Assembly: GCF_000276665.1 (NCBI RefSeq)
Contig: NW_004955487.1
Coordinates: 5,840,713 to 5,904,712 of the forward strand
DNA length: 64,000 nucleotides
Origin: Chinchilla lanigera
Taxonomy: Eukaryota > Chordata > Mammalia > Rodentia > Chinchillidae
Direction of reading: 5' to 3'
Part shown: positions 1 through 11,400 of the stretch, in pieces
Layout of the letters: each line of letters starts with the position of its first letter
How positions within the stretch are numbered: position 1 is the first letter of the stretch
Position numbers and translations under genes: made by a program
Notes under the pieces: model-generated
What the model was told of the DNA's origin: nothing
The model's database searches: none
The model's input: only the letters and a program-made list of their open reading frames with translations

Positions 1-331
1 AGGCTGCAGTCCCCTGCCCTTGAGCAGCTCAGACCCAGCTGCAACAAAGACAACCAGGCTAATGTCTGTGGTACCGAGTGGCAAGTGTGAGAGAGAAAGC
101 TGTGAGCCTTGGCAAGAGGTCATGAAGCGAGACTCAAGGCTGCATGGGGTCAGGAAGATCCCGCAGGGACAGGGCGGAAGACGGCGGCTTTGGGAAGAGG
201 CTGCCACAGCCATGCCTGACATCTTAGCAATGACAGCAGCTCACTGAGCTAGGCCAGAAGAAAGATCAGCTGCTGTCTGCCGGTGATTTGCCTCTCTAAT
301 GGCTGATTCACAAATAAGACATGCTTACGTG

Positions 332-430
332 GGGGCTGGGGATTTAGCTCAGCAGCACAGCACCTGCCCCGCAAGCGTAAGGTCATGAGTTCGATTCCCG
401 GTACTGGAAATAAATAAATAAATAAATAAT
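332..430 (+). mobile_element. ID-type SINE with (TAAA)n tail
   Basis: The copy has a tRNA-like A box (TTTAGCTCAG) and B box (GAGTTCGATTCCC) and ends in a TAAA-repeat tail. An imperfect direct repeat of about 18 bp (ATAAGACATGCTTACGTG versus ATAAGAAATGCTTATGTG) flanks it, so both ends of a retroposition event are visible. Confidence 0.9.
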
Positions 431-1299
431 AAGAAATGCTTATGTGGCTCACGGTTCTGGGGGCTGTGGAGTCCATGATCAAGGACCCTCTGGCTGGCAA
501 TGATTTGGTGGAAGGTAGTGCCCTTCTACCATGATGTTCCTGCCCTGAAGCAGCTAGCCATGGACTGTACCCTCTGAAACCACGAGCCAACTCCACCCTC
601 TCCTGTGAGCGATGGGCGTCAGATGTTGCCTCCCAGCCACAGGAAAGCTTATAGACTTCAACACCTAATCTTTCACTAAAGCCCTACCTCAGCATGGTGG
701 CCCTGGGGGTGAGCTTCCAACACGTGAACGCTGGGGATACTTCACATCCTAGCAGGAGGAGCCCCAGAGGGGCACAGACCCAATAAGAGGGGCCTGTGGG
801 GTGGCTGAGCTCTGGGCAGAAAGAGGTGCTGTGGACAGTGTCTGTCCTCAGGCTGGGAAGGTCATGGCCTTCGTAGAGACCAAGTTACAGCCAGGCCCTA
901 CAGGTGTCCACGAAGCAGGCCTGAGGCCCTCCTGGCCCAAAGCCACCACCATCAGAGCCCCGTGAGCTCCTCCAGGAGGCACCAGGAGCTGCTCTGGCAC
1001 CTTGCACGGCTTCCTGTCTCCACCCACAGCCTGTGCCCAAGCAGCTGTCCCAGAGCAAAGGAAATGTGGCCTTTCACTCTGCTGCAGTGGATCACTTGGA
1101 ATCTGGCCTCAGGTGTCACTGCAGTACCTTTGTGTCCCAGGCTCTGCGTCAGTACACTGCTTGCAGTACATTGCTGCCCATCTCCCAGGCCCCTTGCTGG
1201 GCTGAGGAATAACCCAGGGGACCCTGGGGGGTAGACAGGCTAACTTAGAAGTCAGCAGGAAGCCAGTAGCTTCCTGCCCCCAGAACTCCACCATCACCA

Positions 1300-1452
1300 A
1301 ATCACCTCTACTCCCAGCACTCAGGAGGCTGAGGCAGGAGGATCCTGTGTGTTCAAGGCCAGCTGGGTCTACACAATCAAAATTCAAGGCCAGCTTAGAC
1401 TACATAGAGAGACCTTGTCTCAAAACAAAACAAAATAAAACAAAACAAAACA
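1300..1452 (+). mobile_element. B1 SINE
   Basis: Degraded 7SL-type SINE; both halves of the internal duplication (two TCAAGGCCAGCT-like blocks) are visible. It ends in an AAAAC-rich tail. Confidence 0.85.
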
Positions 1453-1920
1453 TCACTAAATCCAAAAGATTTGAGGTTAGAAAAGAAATAAACGCTAAAA
1501 AATCTTAATAAGCATTATCTAAATAAAACAACTATAATTCATTGGTTAAGAAATAAAACAAGCTGGAGCTAAAATATTGGCTAAAACTAACAAAATTGGG
1601 TGAGGTGATTATTGTGAAATTTTTTGTATTTGAGACAGAATGGGAGAAGGACAGAATAATCACAGAACTTCAGAAACTGATTGAATATATATGTTCAAAT
1701 TTTAAGGACAACCACTAAAAAAATAAAGAAATTTAAAAAAAACCTAGGGAAGGAAAACAAGTTGTAACTTCTAAAATAACAGAGAGGGGAAATGAAAATT
1801 TTTTAAAAATTGCAAGGTAAAGAGAAAGTATAAAGTTAGAATGTAAAAAAAGTTAACGTATCAAAACTTATAATAAATATAAATGAACCACACTTGCTAG
1901 TTGAAAGGCAGAAGTTGCTG

Positions 1921-2068
1921 TTGGGAATGGTGGAACGCACCTGTAATCCTAGCAATTGGGAAGCTGAGGCAGGAAGATTCCTGCCAGTTTGAGGCCAGTC
2001 TATGCTGCATGGTGAGTTCAAGGCCAGCCTGGACTAGGCAGGAAGACTCTGTATCAAGAAAAAAAGAG
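1921..2068 (+). mobile_element. B1 SINE, old
   Basis: Diverged copy, recognisable by the CCTGTAATCCTAGCA block and a short poly(A). The flanking AT-rich stretch 1453-1920 shows no gene. Confidence 0.8.
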
Positions 2069-2232
2069 GCTGTCAAATGGTTTTGCTTTTGTTTTTCTAG
2101 GACAACCTTATGCTGTTTTGGAGAGCACACACTTAAAAACATACGGACCCATATTTAAAATAAACTGATGGAAAACAACATAGCAGCAAATGTTTACCAA
2201 GAGAAAACTAGAATAGCTATACTAATTGGGGA

Positions 2233-2395
2233 GGGCTGGGCATGGTGGTGCATGTCTGTAATCCCAGCATTTGGGAGGCTGAGGCAGGAGGATCACTGTG
2301 TGTTTGAGGCCAGCCTGGGCTACACAAGTGAGTTCAAGGCCAGAGTGTACCACACAGGGAGATCCTCCCTCAAAACACAAAGGAAAGGAAAGGGA
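2233..2395 (+). mobile_element. B1 SINE
   Basis: Near-complete copy with the internal duplication. Its A-rich 3' end runs directly into a long polypurine tract, probably an expanded SINE tail. Confidence 0.88.
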
Positions 2396-2473
2396 GGGCA
2401 GAGGAGGGGAGGGAGAGGGGGAAGGGAAGGGGGGAGGGGAGGGCGGGGGAGGGGCAGAGAGGAAGGAAGAAGC
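2380..2473 (+). repeat. Polypurine G/A tract
   Basis: More than 80 bases are almost purely G and A, with many GGGG and GGGAGGG blocks. Sequence of this type can form triplex or G-quadruplex structures. Confidence 0.9.
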
Positions 2474-2778
2474 CAGCCAAAGCAAAGCAGCACCCCCATG
2501 CCCAAGGGCTGCTGGCCCAGCCCCCTCCCAACACCTCGCACACCTATGGGTACACATTTAGTGTCACCCACCTGATCCATGTCCTGGGGGCGCCCTGGGA
2601 GCCCCGTCTGCCCAGGCCACTGCCGGGCCTTATCGGACCCCACCGGCTCCTGTCTTGGAGCAGAACTATCGCAGGGATCCGAGTAGGATGGAAAGGTAAT
2701 GCTGCCCCCTGCTGGCCGAGATGTGAACTGCAGTCACCGGGGACGGCTTCCCACCGTGGCTTCATCTGTACAGATACC

Positions 2779-2895
2779 GGAGGAAGGCGTGGAGGCGCAC
2801 GCCTGTATCCCACACTCGGGAAGCTGAGGCACGAGGATCTCACTGAGGTGAAGGCCACCCTGAGCCATACACTGAGGCCCTGTCTCAAAAAACCA
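2779..2895 (+). mobile_element. B1 SINE, shortened
   Basis: Copy beginning GGCGTGGAGGCGCACGCCTG and ending CTGTCTCAAAA. The second internal half is mostly missing. Confidence 0.8.
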
Positions 2896-2924
2896 ACGAT
2901 GTGGGGCCTTCAAGAGGAAAATTT

Positions 2925-3018
2925 GGGGCTAGAGATTTAGCTCAGCGACATAGCGCCTGCCTGGCAAGCGCAAGGTCATGAGTTCGATTCCCGGTACGGA
3001 AGAGAAAAAAAAAAAAAG
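2925..3018 (+). mobile_element. ID-type SINE
   Basis: Well-preserved tRNA-like head with a poly(A) tail. The 10-bp direct repeat AGGAAAATTT lies on each side. Confidence 0.9.
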
Positions 3019-3843
3019 GAAAATTTGCATTTCTCGAGGTACAAATAGGAGTGTTCTGTAAGAGGTGCATGAATTATTATTAATGGCAAACCCTGCAAAT
3101 ACAAAATAGAATCCAAATCTCTGGTCACAGAGCTCAAAATTTACAGGTAATAAAACGCGAGGAAATAGACTCAAGTTTATGGCCTGTCCAATATTTACTC
3201 CACGGACATCATCTGCAGAAGCACTTGGCCACTGTACGCACAGTGACCCTTACGCACGCCAGAGGGTTCTGTAAAAACGACACTGTAGACAAATCTGCAC
3301 GCCCATCCGCCAGCGCGAGTCTCAGTCCCCAGGGGCAGCGAGCCACGGAAAGCAGGGTACCTGAGGTTTCCTGTCTTCAGTTGCCCGATCAGCATCCCAA
3401 ATATACATTTCAGGGTTGGTTTTTGTTTTTAAAGATACTTTGCTTGAATATGTGCACTATGGCTAAAATTTAAAAACAATAAAAAAAAACCCAACCACTT
3501 GAAGAAGCTGAGCATCGCTGCCCCACCCGGGAGACTTCACGCGGCTCCAGTGTGGTGAGGGTGTGCTGCGTCCCTGGCTGCGTCCCTGGTCACACCGTCC
3601 CCTTGCTGGCGCCTCGTGAAGCTTTAAATTATTATATTAAATTTCTCCCAGATGACGCGTTCTCGTCTCACCTCTGTTTGGCTTCGTGCCACTGCCAGTC
3701 TGCGCCCCATGTCCTGTCCTCTCCACATGACTTTCCGGTGCACCTTGTACTGGAATCTGCATATCATCTTGCCATCTAGAAGTATCTGGATGCTTACACA
3801 AATGCATTTTAAACACACAAAAAACCAACCATGTGCTTCTTCT

Positions 3844-4003
3844 TTTTTTTTTTTTGTCTCTTTTTTTTGAGACAGGGTCTCGCTGTGCAGTTCAGGCTGG
3901 CCTTGAGCTCACTTTGCAGCCCAGGCTGGTCTCGAACTTGCAACGATTCTCCTGCCTCAGCCTCCTGAGTACTAGGATTATAGGTGTGCACTACCACGCC
4001 CGG
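3844..4003 (-). mobile_element. B1 SINE
   Basis: Reverse-oriented copy: T-rich tail complement, GAGACAGGGTCTCGCTGTGC, two CAGGCTGG blocks (internal duplication) and the CACGCCCGGC head. Confidence 0.92.
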
Positions 4004-4084
4004 CAACAATATACTTCTAACTAGAGGCTAGTGTAGGCAATTTAGCGAGAACCTTATAATAATAATAATAATAACAACAGTTAA

Positions 4085-4480
4085 AGACATCATGTCTCAG
4101 TGATCCATGCATACCTGTGTTTATAGCAGCACAACTCATAGTAGCTACATTTTGGAAACAGCTGAGTGGGTAAAGAAAATGTGTTTACACACAATGGAGC
4201 ACTACTCCGCCATAAAGAAGGATAAATTTGAGTCCTGTGTAGGGAAATAAATGTGCCTGAGACCATATTTTTGTTTGTTTGTTTGTTTTGGTACTGGTAA
4301 TTGAACTCATGACCTCAGGCTTGCCAGGCAAACGCTGTGCCACTGAGCTACATCCCTGGCCCCGTGAGACCTTAATGTTAAGTAAACCACACAAGCTTAA
4401 ATACCATATGATTTCTCTTATATGAGAAACCCAGGATATAAATAAAGAGCAAAGTAAAAGGGAGATGATCAGACACAAGG
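4085..4480 (+). mobile_element. L1 LINE 3' fragment, split by an ID SINE
   Basis: Bases 4110-4250 resemble the end of mammalian L1 ORF2 (tracts for 'tatagcagcac', 'gcactactccgccataaa' and 'tcctgtgtagg'). L1-like sequence resumes after the ID insertion, around 4365-4480 (AAGTAAACCACACAAGC and following). It is a truncated, non-coding remnant. Confidence 0.65.
4262..4363 (-). mobile_element. ID-type SINE inside L1
   Basis: Complementary orientation: TTTG-repeat tail, GGTACTGGTAATTGAACTCA, then GAGCTACATCCCTGGCCCC. It interrupts the L1 fragment and is therefore younger than it. Confidence 0.88.
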
Positions 4481-4499
4481 AGACAGATCTTTTGCACCA

Positions 4500-4985
4500 G
4501 GGAAGGGGCCCGGCATCAGAGGGCGGAGGGGCGGGAGCTGAGAGCTCCCCAGGCCGCACGCGTGGCCAGCAGGGGCAGCACTCGGCGGCCACAGAGCTGA
4601 TGCAGCTGAACCCGCCCGTTCCCAGGGCAACGTCAACACTGCAGCTCCGCTGCAGCCTGGTGGCCCGGCGGCGGCAGAGCTCGGGGCCAGGGGCCCCCCA
4701 TACGCCTGCAGCACGGGGGACGGACCCACTCCCAGGCTCCTGCGCACCACACCTGCCAGGTTGCCTGCCTCAGTTTCCCCAGCGGCACAGGGGTTGACGC
4801 GGGCGGCCCTGGGAGCGCAAGGGGACGAGCTGTGGAGACAGGTGGTGGAGGCTGAGGGGCGCGGGCAGCGGCGCTGGTGAAGTGCTCCCCCAAACTGCAG
4901 CCCGACCAGGGGCCCCCCCGGGTGGGAAATCCACGGCCCAGGGACAGAGCCGGAGTGGGGCAGGGTGCAGGACAGAGCCAGCTCT
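4500..4985. other. GC-rich stretch without recognised gene
   Basis: The GC content is locally high with several CpGs. Open frames exist on both strands but none resembles a known protein. I looked here for a first exon of the CIMIP5-like gene and did not find one. Confidence 0.35.
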
Positions 4986-4991
4986 GTGTTT

Positions 4992-5099
4992 TATTTTGAA
5001 ACAGGCTCTTGCTAAGTTACCTAGGCTGGGCTCAAACTTGCAAACCTCCTGCCTCAGCCTCCCAGAGCACTGGGATGAGACACACGTCACTCTACCTGG
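4992..5099 (-). mobile_element. B1 SINE, partial
   Basis: Antisense copy with TTTGAAACAGGCTCTTGC and TGCCTCAGCCTCCCAGAGC; it lacks the second half of the duplication. Confidence 0.8.
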
Positions 5100-5582
5100 C
5101 TAAAAAAATAAACCAATTCCAACAGAAATTAAACTATCAGCACAGCCCGCCCCCACCTCTGCCCGGAGCCGCAGGCCTGCCATGTTACAAAGGCCCCTGC
5201 TGTACTGGGTTTCTTCCCAGGCGGCCTCTGGAAATACTCGGAGGCTCGGGGGTGACTGGGCCTCGGGTTTTCCTAGCAGCAGCGTCACCACCTGGAACGG
5301 ATCACTGGCCACTTCACGATTCTGTTATAAGTGGTTCCAGTTCTGCTCCTGCTGCACTGCGACGCGGCCTTACTTGAGGCGCACAGCGAGAGTCTCAGCG
5401 CCTTGGGTGCGGGGGCGCACACCTGCGGTCCTGGCTGAGGCAGGAGGAGCCCAACTTGGAGCCCACTCTCGGTAACTTAGTGACCTGGTGAGATCTTGAG
5501 TTCAGTCCCCACTACCGCAAAGTGAACCACGAAAGAAAGCAGGGGTGAGAGTTCACAGGGCCAATGCGCTTTCCCTTTCCAG

Positions 5583-5622
5583 GACTGAGAGTCGGGCTTT
5601 CCTGAAAGACTACGATCCCGTG
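5583..5622 (+). pseudogene. CIMIP5: CIMIP5-like penultimate exon, donor damaged
   Basis: After a good polypyrimidine acceptor (CTTTCCCTTTCCAG) the frame reads ...AFLKDYDP, which I recall as a conserved block of C2orf50/CIMIP5, a ciliary microtubule inner protein. In human, as I remember it, the exon ends in a Met codon followed by a gtaagg donor. Here the matching position reads GTG then CTAAGG, so the donor G is changed to C. A weaker GT three bases earlier (GTGCTA) could serve. The residues just before the block also differ from the family. This is either a diverged or a decaying exon. Confidence 0.55.
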
Positions 5623-5976
5623 CTAAGGCAGACGCTGTCGTCCGTCCAGCCTGAGCGCGCCGCTCTTCCCTTCCCTCCGCAGTCGCTCCTTGAGCCTCCT
5701 CTTGGCTCCATTGCTGGTGTGTGGATAGCTCTGTTTTAAGCAACTCAGGGTCTGGTGGGGAAGAAAATTTTACACAGAACACAGAAAAATTTCCACCATA
5801 TTTGTTGATCGTATTGAGATGGAGCAGCTGGGAATGGTCAGCACTTGACACCCGAACATTTCCCTGGCGCACAATGCGTGTGCCAGGCCCCAAGGGAAAA
5901 CCAGCTTGGGTAAAAACACACCAGGAGTGAATTCCCTGCGTCTGATGGAAGCCCCTCCTGTTTACAGCCAGCCTAG

Positions 5977-6705
<729 letters not shown>

Positions 6706-6981
6706 TGAACCTCAGCTTATACCCCATCCCCTGAGGAACTGCGTTTTCGGGACCCATGGGTGTGGAGACACAGCATGGAGAAGTTAGTGGTAAGCCTAAG
6801 CCCACATAGCCGGCAGATGGCGGAGCTGGGCTACGAACTCTGGTTCAATGGCCCCCGGAGCCTCAGGCTCAGGCAGAGGCCCAGACCCGAGGCAGCCAAG
6901 GGCCAGACCTTGACCTTAGCTCAGGCAGCTGAGCTGTGACTATAGGGGTTCCGTTTAAAAAAATCGAACTCTCTTTTTTGG

Positions 6982-7130
6982 ATGGCACCGGGAATTGAAC
7001 CCAGGGCCTTTGCACTGAGCTCCATCCCCAACTCTTTTTTGAGACAGGATCTTTCTAAGTTACTAGGTAGCCCAGGCTGTGCTGGAATTTGGGATCCTCC
7101 TGCCTCAGCCTCAGAATGCTGGGATGAGGG
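6982..7130 (-). mobile_element. Old ID remnant followed by B1 fragment
   Basis: GGCACCGGGAATTGAACCCAGGGCC is an antisense ID B-box region. From 7036 an antisense B1 follows (GAGACAGGATCTTTCTAAG...TGCCTCAGCCTCAGAATGCTGGG). Confidence 0.7.
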
Positions 7131-7436
7131 GCTTGGGCTGGGCTCCTCTCCAGGGTCTTGGGCCCCTAAGATGCCAGGGACCATGCCACCCCACTCCAGC
7201 TCCAGGGCAACCTGTCTGGGGCTGGGCTGACCTGGGCTGCAGCTGCAGGCTGGGAGGGGACCTGGCCTGCGTGTCCTGTGACCAGAGTGGCTGCGAGATC
7301 CCTCCTGTGACCTCCTCCAACAAGACGCCTCTGCCCTGCCCTTCCGGTCCACACCAGAGCCAGGGAACCCCGACCCAGGACCTGTGCAGGATGGGGCACC
7401 AGCTTTGCGCAGCTTTGGGCCCAAGGGGGCGGAGTG

Positions 7437-7530
7437 ACGCCACTAATCCCAGTCCTCCAGGAGGCTGAAGCAGGAGGATCACATGTTCCAGGTCAGCCTC
7501 GAGTTTAGCGACACCCTGTGTCAAAATTAA
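7437..7530 (+). mobile_element. B1 SINE, degraded
   Basis: CACTAATCCCAGTCCTCCAGGAGGCTGAAGCAGGAGG is visible, with a truncated end. Confidence 0.65.
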
Positions 7531-7639
7531 TATACCTACCAGTTCCACACAAGGAATGTGAACATTATTTACTGCAAACATGTGCTAATAAAAAATTAAA
7601 AACAATACAAGGGGCTTGAGATGTATCTCAATGCAGAGG

Positions 7640-8440
7640 TTCAATCCATCGTTTCCTACCCCTCGTCCCAACAGAATGGTTTCCTACCCCTCCGCGAAGG
7701 GCTCCCGTCTGCCCGCTAATCGCCCTCCCCGGGAGCCTACAGCAGGATCCGACCTCGCACAATCTGAGGCACGCGGAGAAGCGGCTCAGCGGCGAGCAGA
7801 ACTGGGCGGGGCGGGACCGCTGGGGGGGCGGGGCGCGGTGAAGGTGGGCGGAGCTACCCCAGGGAATGGGCGGGACGAGTCGGATGCTGGCGAATAGGGT
7901 GAGCAGAGCTAATACGAGAGGCGGGTGGACGGGCTGGGGGCGGGGCCAGGGAAAGGGGAAGGAACTAGTCAGGGGGCGGGGCAAATGGGGGCGGGATAGA
8001 TCTGAAGTAGGCAAATAGGCGAGCGAAGCGGCCGCGGGGCGCGGCGCCTGCAGTGGCCCGGGCCGTGGGCGCGGCGCTGCGCGTGGGAAGGCGGAAGGAG
8101 TCCGCGCGGGCCGCACCCGGTCGGCTTGCCATGGAGGCCGCGCTGCTGTGGTTCTGCAACTGGAGCACGCTGGCTGTGTGCGCCGCGCTCAAGCTGCCGC
8201 AGATCCGCGCCCAGCTGGCGGCGCGCAGCGCGCGGGGCGTCAGCCTCCCGAGCTTGCTGCTGGAGCTGGCGGGGTGAGCTCCCCGGCGGCCGGGGGAAAC
8301 AAGGTCCCCCAGGGCGGGGCGGCCTCGGGAGCTGGGCCGAGGGCGCTTCCGGGCCTCGTCCACCGCGTGCACTGCTCCGTGATGTCCGTCCGAAGACGGG
8401 GAGGTCGGGCGGAGTCTGGACTCTTGCCTTTGTGGACACA
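7640..8440 (+). promoter_or_regulatory. CpG island promoter of SLC66A3
   Basis: CpG density rises sharply here compared with the flanks. Several GGGCGGGGC-type Sp1 boxes lie between about 7805 and 7985, and there is no obvious TATA box. The island covers the start codon at 8131 and the first donor at 8274. The transcription start cannot be placed from sequence alone. Confidence 0.8.
8131..8273 (+). CDS. SLC66A3: SLC66A3 exon 1 (coding part)
   Basis: Codes residues 1-47 and two bases of Gly48. The ATG follows GGCTTGCC and starts MEAALLWFCNWS, as in mammalian orthologues. It contains membrane segment 1 and the intact PQ motif. Donor GTGAGC. Confidence 0.95.
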
Positions 8441-11400
8441 TTTTTTACTTTGAGACAGTTGCCCAGGCCTGGGCTCGAACTTATGATCCTCTTGCCTCAG
8501 CCTCCAGAGTGCTGGGATCGCAGGTGTGCGCCACCACCCCGAGACAAGTGCACCTCCAGCCTCACCTTGTCTCTAAACCCACCCCGCACTCTAAACCTCT
8601 TTTCCGGCCTGATTCCCTCACCGGCGGTAAGGGGAGAGGTTGGACTTTGATCTAAGAGCCCGGTTTCGGGCTCGGACAATGGAGAGATCTTGGGAGAGGA
8701 GACCGGAGAAGAGACTGCTGCAGGTGTGGGCTGACCCGCCGGAAATCCGGCTGGGAGCCCCTACTCGGAACCTAAGAACAGGAACACAACAGGGCAGGTG
8801 GCTCAGGGCTGTCATCCCAACACTCCGGGAGGCTGAAGCAGAAGCATCGCAAGTTTCTCTAAGTTTGAGCTCACTCTGGGCAGTTTAGCAACTTAACAAG
8901 ACTCAGTCACAAAATTAAAAAAACCTGGGAGCTGAGCTCAGTGTAAAGGCCAGGGCAGGGGTGGAAGCGGCCACAGCGACTGGCGGGTGGGCGGGGCAGG
9001 CTGGGGGAGGGCGTGGGGAGCGGGGCGTGGCGTTGGCCCGCGTCCCCGACGGACTGGTGAGAATCCGAATCTGCGGTTTGCAGCGTGAGCGGGGTTGGGA
9101 GCCCTCGCCGGCCCAGCTGCTCTACCTGCTTCCACAGCGGCCACTCTGCCCCGTGGGTTAGGGCCACCTCTGCTGTCACGCAGTCCCCAAGTCCAGGTGG
9201 CAGCCGATAGGCAGCACTTGATCCTAGCCCCGTGGGGTCGGGTGAGAGCGGCCCCTCCGGGCCCTCTCCGTCCCTTCTTCACCCACAGCCGCAGGCGAGC
9301 GGGACCCTGGCTGCCTGCCTGCCCGAGTGCGGGCTTCACCCTCACCTGAACTGCCCCCTCCCTTTCCTGGTCCTGACGGCCGGCCCGGCTGTGGTGGGGT
9401 GGGACACAGAAGGCTCCCTGCTGGCCTGGGGACCTCTGTGACCCGGATCTGAGCAAAGTCACTCTAAAAACCCGTGCCTGAAGACTGGGTCACCTGCTGC
9501 ATGGGCCCGGGCCTAAAGAACCCAGGAGGTGCCTGTGACCCAGGGCTAGCAAACTATACCTGCAGCCATGTGAATGTTTATTATTGTTTGCAGGACATAA
9601 TGATTACATACAGTACGTGCCCATAATTTTTATTATTTGTGAGACAAGTTCTCACTAAATTGCCCAGGCTGGGCTCAAATTTGAGATTCTTCTGCCTCAG
9701 CCTTCTGGAGTGCTAGGATGACAAGTGTGGGCCACCACACCCCACCTGGCTAGCAGATGACCATTTTGAGAGATGGTCATGGTGAGTCATGGGCTTTGCA
9801 CGTAGCACGACACCCAGCAGCTAGTGGATGTACCCCAAAGGTGCAGGTCACTGATGTGACATTTCATCTGATTTGTTCCAAGGCTTCCTCCTGGACCCTG
9901 GGCTCCAGGACTTGGCAGAGGTGCCAGCCTTGGGGCTGGCTGGCTGCAGCTGGGCTGATGGTGTGTCCTCTCTGTTCCCAGGTTCCTGGTCTTCCTCCGC
10001 TACCAGTGTTACTACGGCAGCCCAGTGCTCACCTACCTGGAGTACCCCATCCTCATTGTGCAAGGTAGCTGTCCTTGCTTTGCACCCCGCATCCCTGGCT
10101 GTGCCCTGGGGCTCCCCTTCGTCCTCTCACCGCAGCCTTTCTTCCAGATGTTGTCCTCCTGCTCTGTGTCTTTCATTTTAATGGGGACATGAAACAGGCT
10201 GCACCGTACCTGGCTGTGTATCCTTTTAACACTGAGAATCTGAGTGGGATTAGAGGGGCCAGGCCAGGTGGCTCAGTGGTAGAGCCCATGGGTCAGGCCT
10301 GGGTTCCATCCCCAGCCCAGCAGAAAGAAAAAGGAAAAAAAAAAAAAAAAAACCAGGCATGGTGGTACATGCCTGTAATCCCAGCACTCAGGAGGCTGAG
10401 GCAGGAGGAGCACTGAGAGTTCGGGGCCAGCCTGGGCTACGTAGTGAGACCCTGTCTCAAGAAAACAAAAACAAACCAAAAGTCAATGAAGCATCCCCAG
10501 TTCTTCCATTGGCTCATCTGTCACCCTTGTGGTCCGGGTTCTTCTGCAGAGGCTGTAGCGGGTGGCAGGGCTGCCAGTGACCCTCGGCTGTGTCCTTAGC
10601 CTTGGGTGAGATTTGTGTCCTCCTGGTTCATCCTCGGGCTGCACAAGGGGGTTGTCGACCTGGCCATGGTAAGTGACGAGCCCCTCTGTGCGCACGGCCC
10701 CTCCTCACCCCGCCTGCCCTTGACTTTAGATCTGGCAACTGAGCCACATCCCCATCCCTTTTCCATCTGTTATTTTGAGAGAGAATCTTGCTAAGTTGCT
10801 CAGGGTGGGCTTAAAGTTGGGGCTTTAAGCCCTGCAACTTTAAGCCCTGCCTCAGCCTCCCAGACTGCCGGAATTATGGACTTCTCCAACGGCAAGTGTC
10901 CCTCCCCCCACACCCGCCCACTTCGCTTTCCTGGCGGCAGCAGTCCGGAACAGCCGCTCCACCCTCCCTTCTCCTCACCCCACCCGCCCCTGTGCCTTTT
11001 ACGTCCTGTTCTTAGACTCCCCAAGGCCAGAAGAGGGGCTTGGGCCCAGCCCTGACCGCTCTCTCACCACCCAGCTGCCCTGGCTTAGCACAACCTGAGT
11101 TCCCGGCGTCTCCAGCCCACCCCGCCCTCCGCGGCTCCCCTGGGAGCTCCGTTCTGAAGGTGGCGGCAGGGCACACGCGGGGCTGCAGGACTCATGGGCA
11201 GGAGCCTGAGGTTCTGGTGCTGTGCCCTCAGCACTGAGCCCCGTCGGTCGGGTCGGGCAGCCTGAGTCCCTCCGGACTCAGAAGCCTGGTAACCTGGGCT
11301 GTACTTTTGGGGACAGAGCTGTGGGTAGCCAAGACTGATGCAGCACAGGATCCCTCCTGCTTCCCGTGGGATTGGTGGGCTGGAAGAAACCTCTCACAGT

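Noticed and set aside
332..407. tRNA genes at ID elements
   Set aside because: A and B boxes are present, but tails and target duplications show these are SINEs, and no cloverleaf is completed.
2222..2643. Pro-rich and Gly/Arg-rich open frames on both strands
   Set aside because: Products of the polypurine/polypyrimidine tract and a B1.
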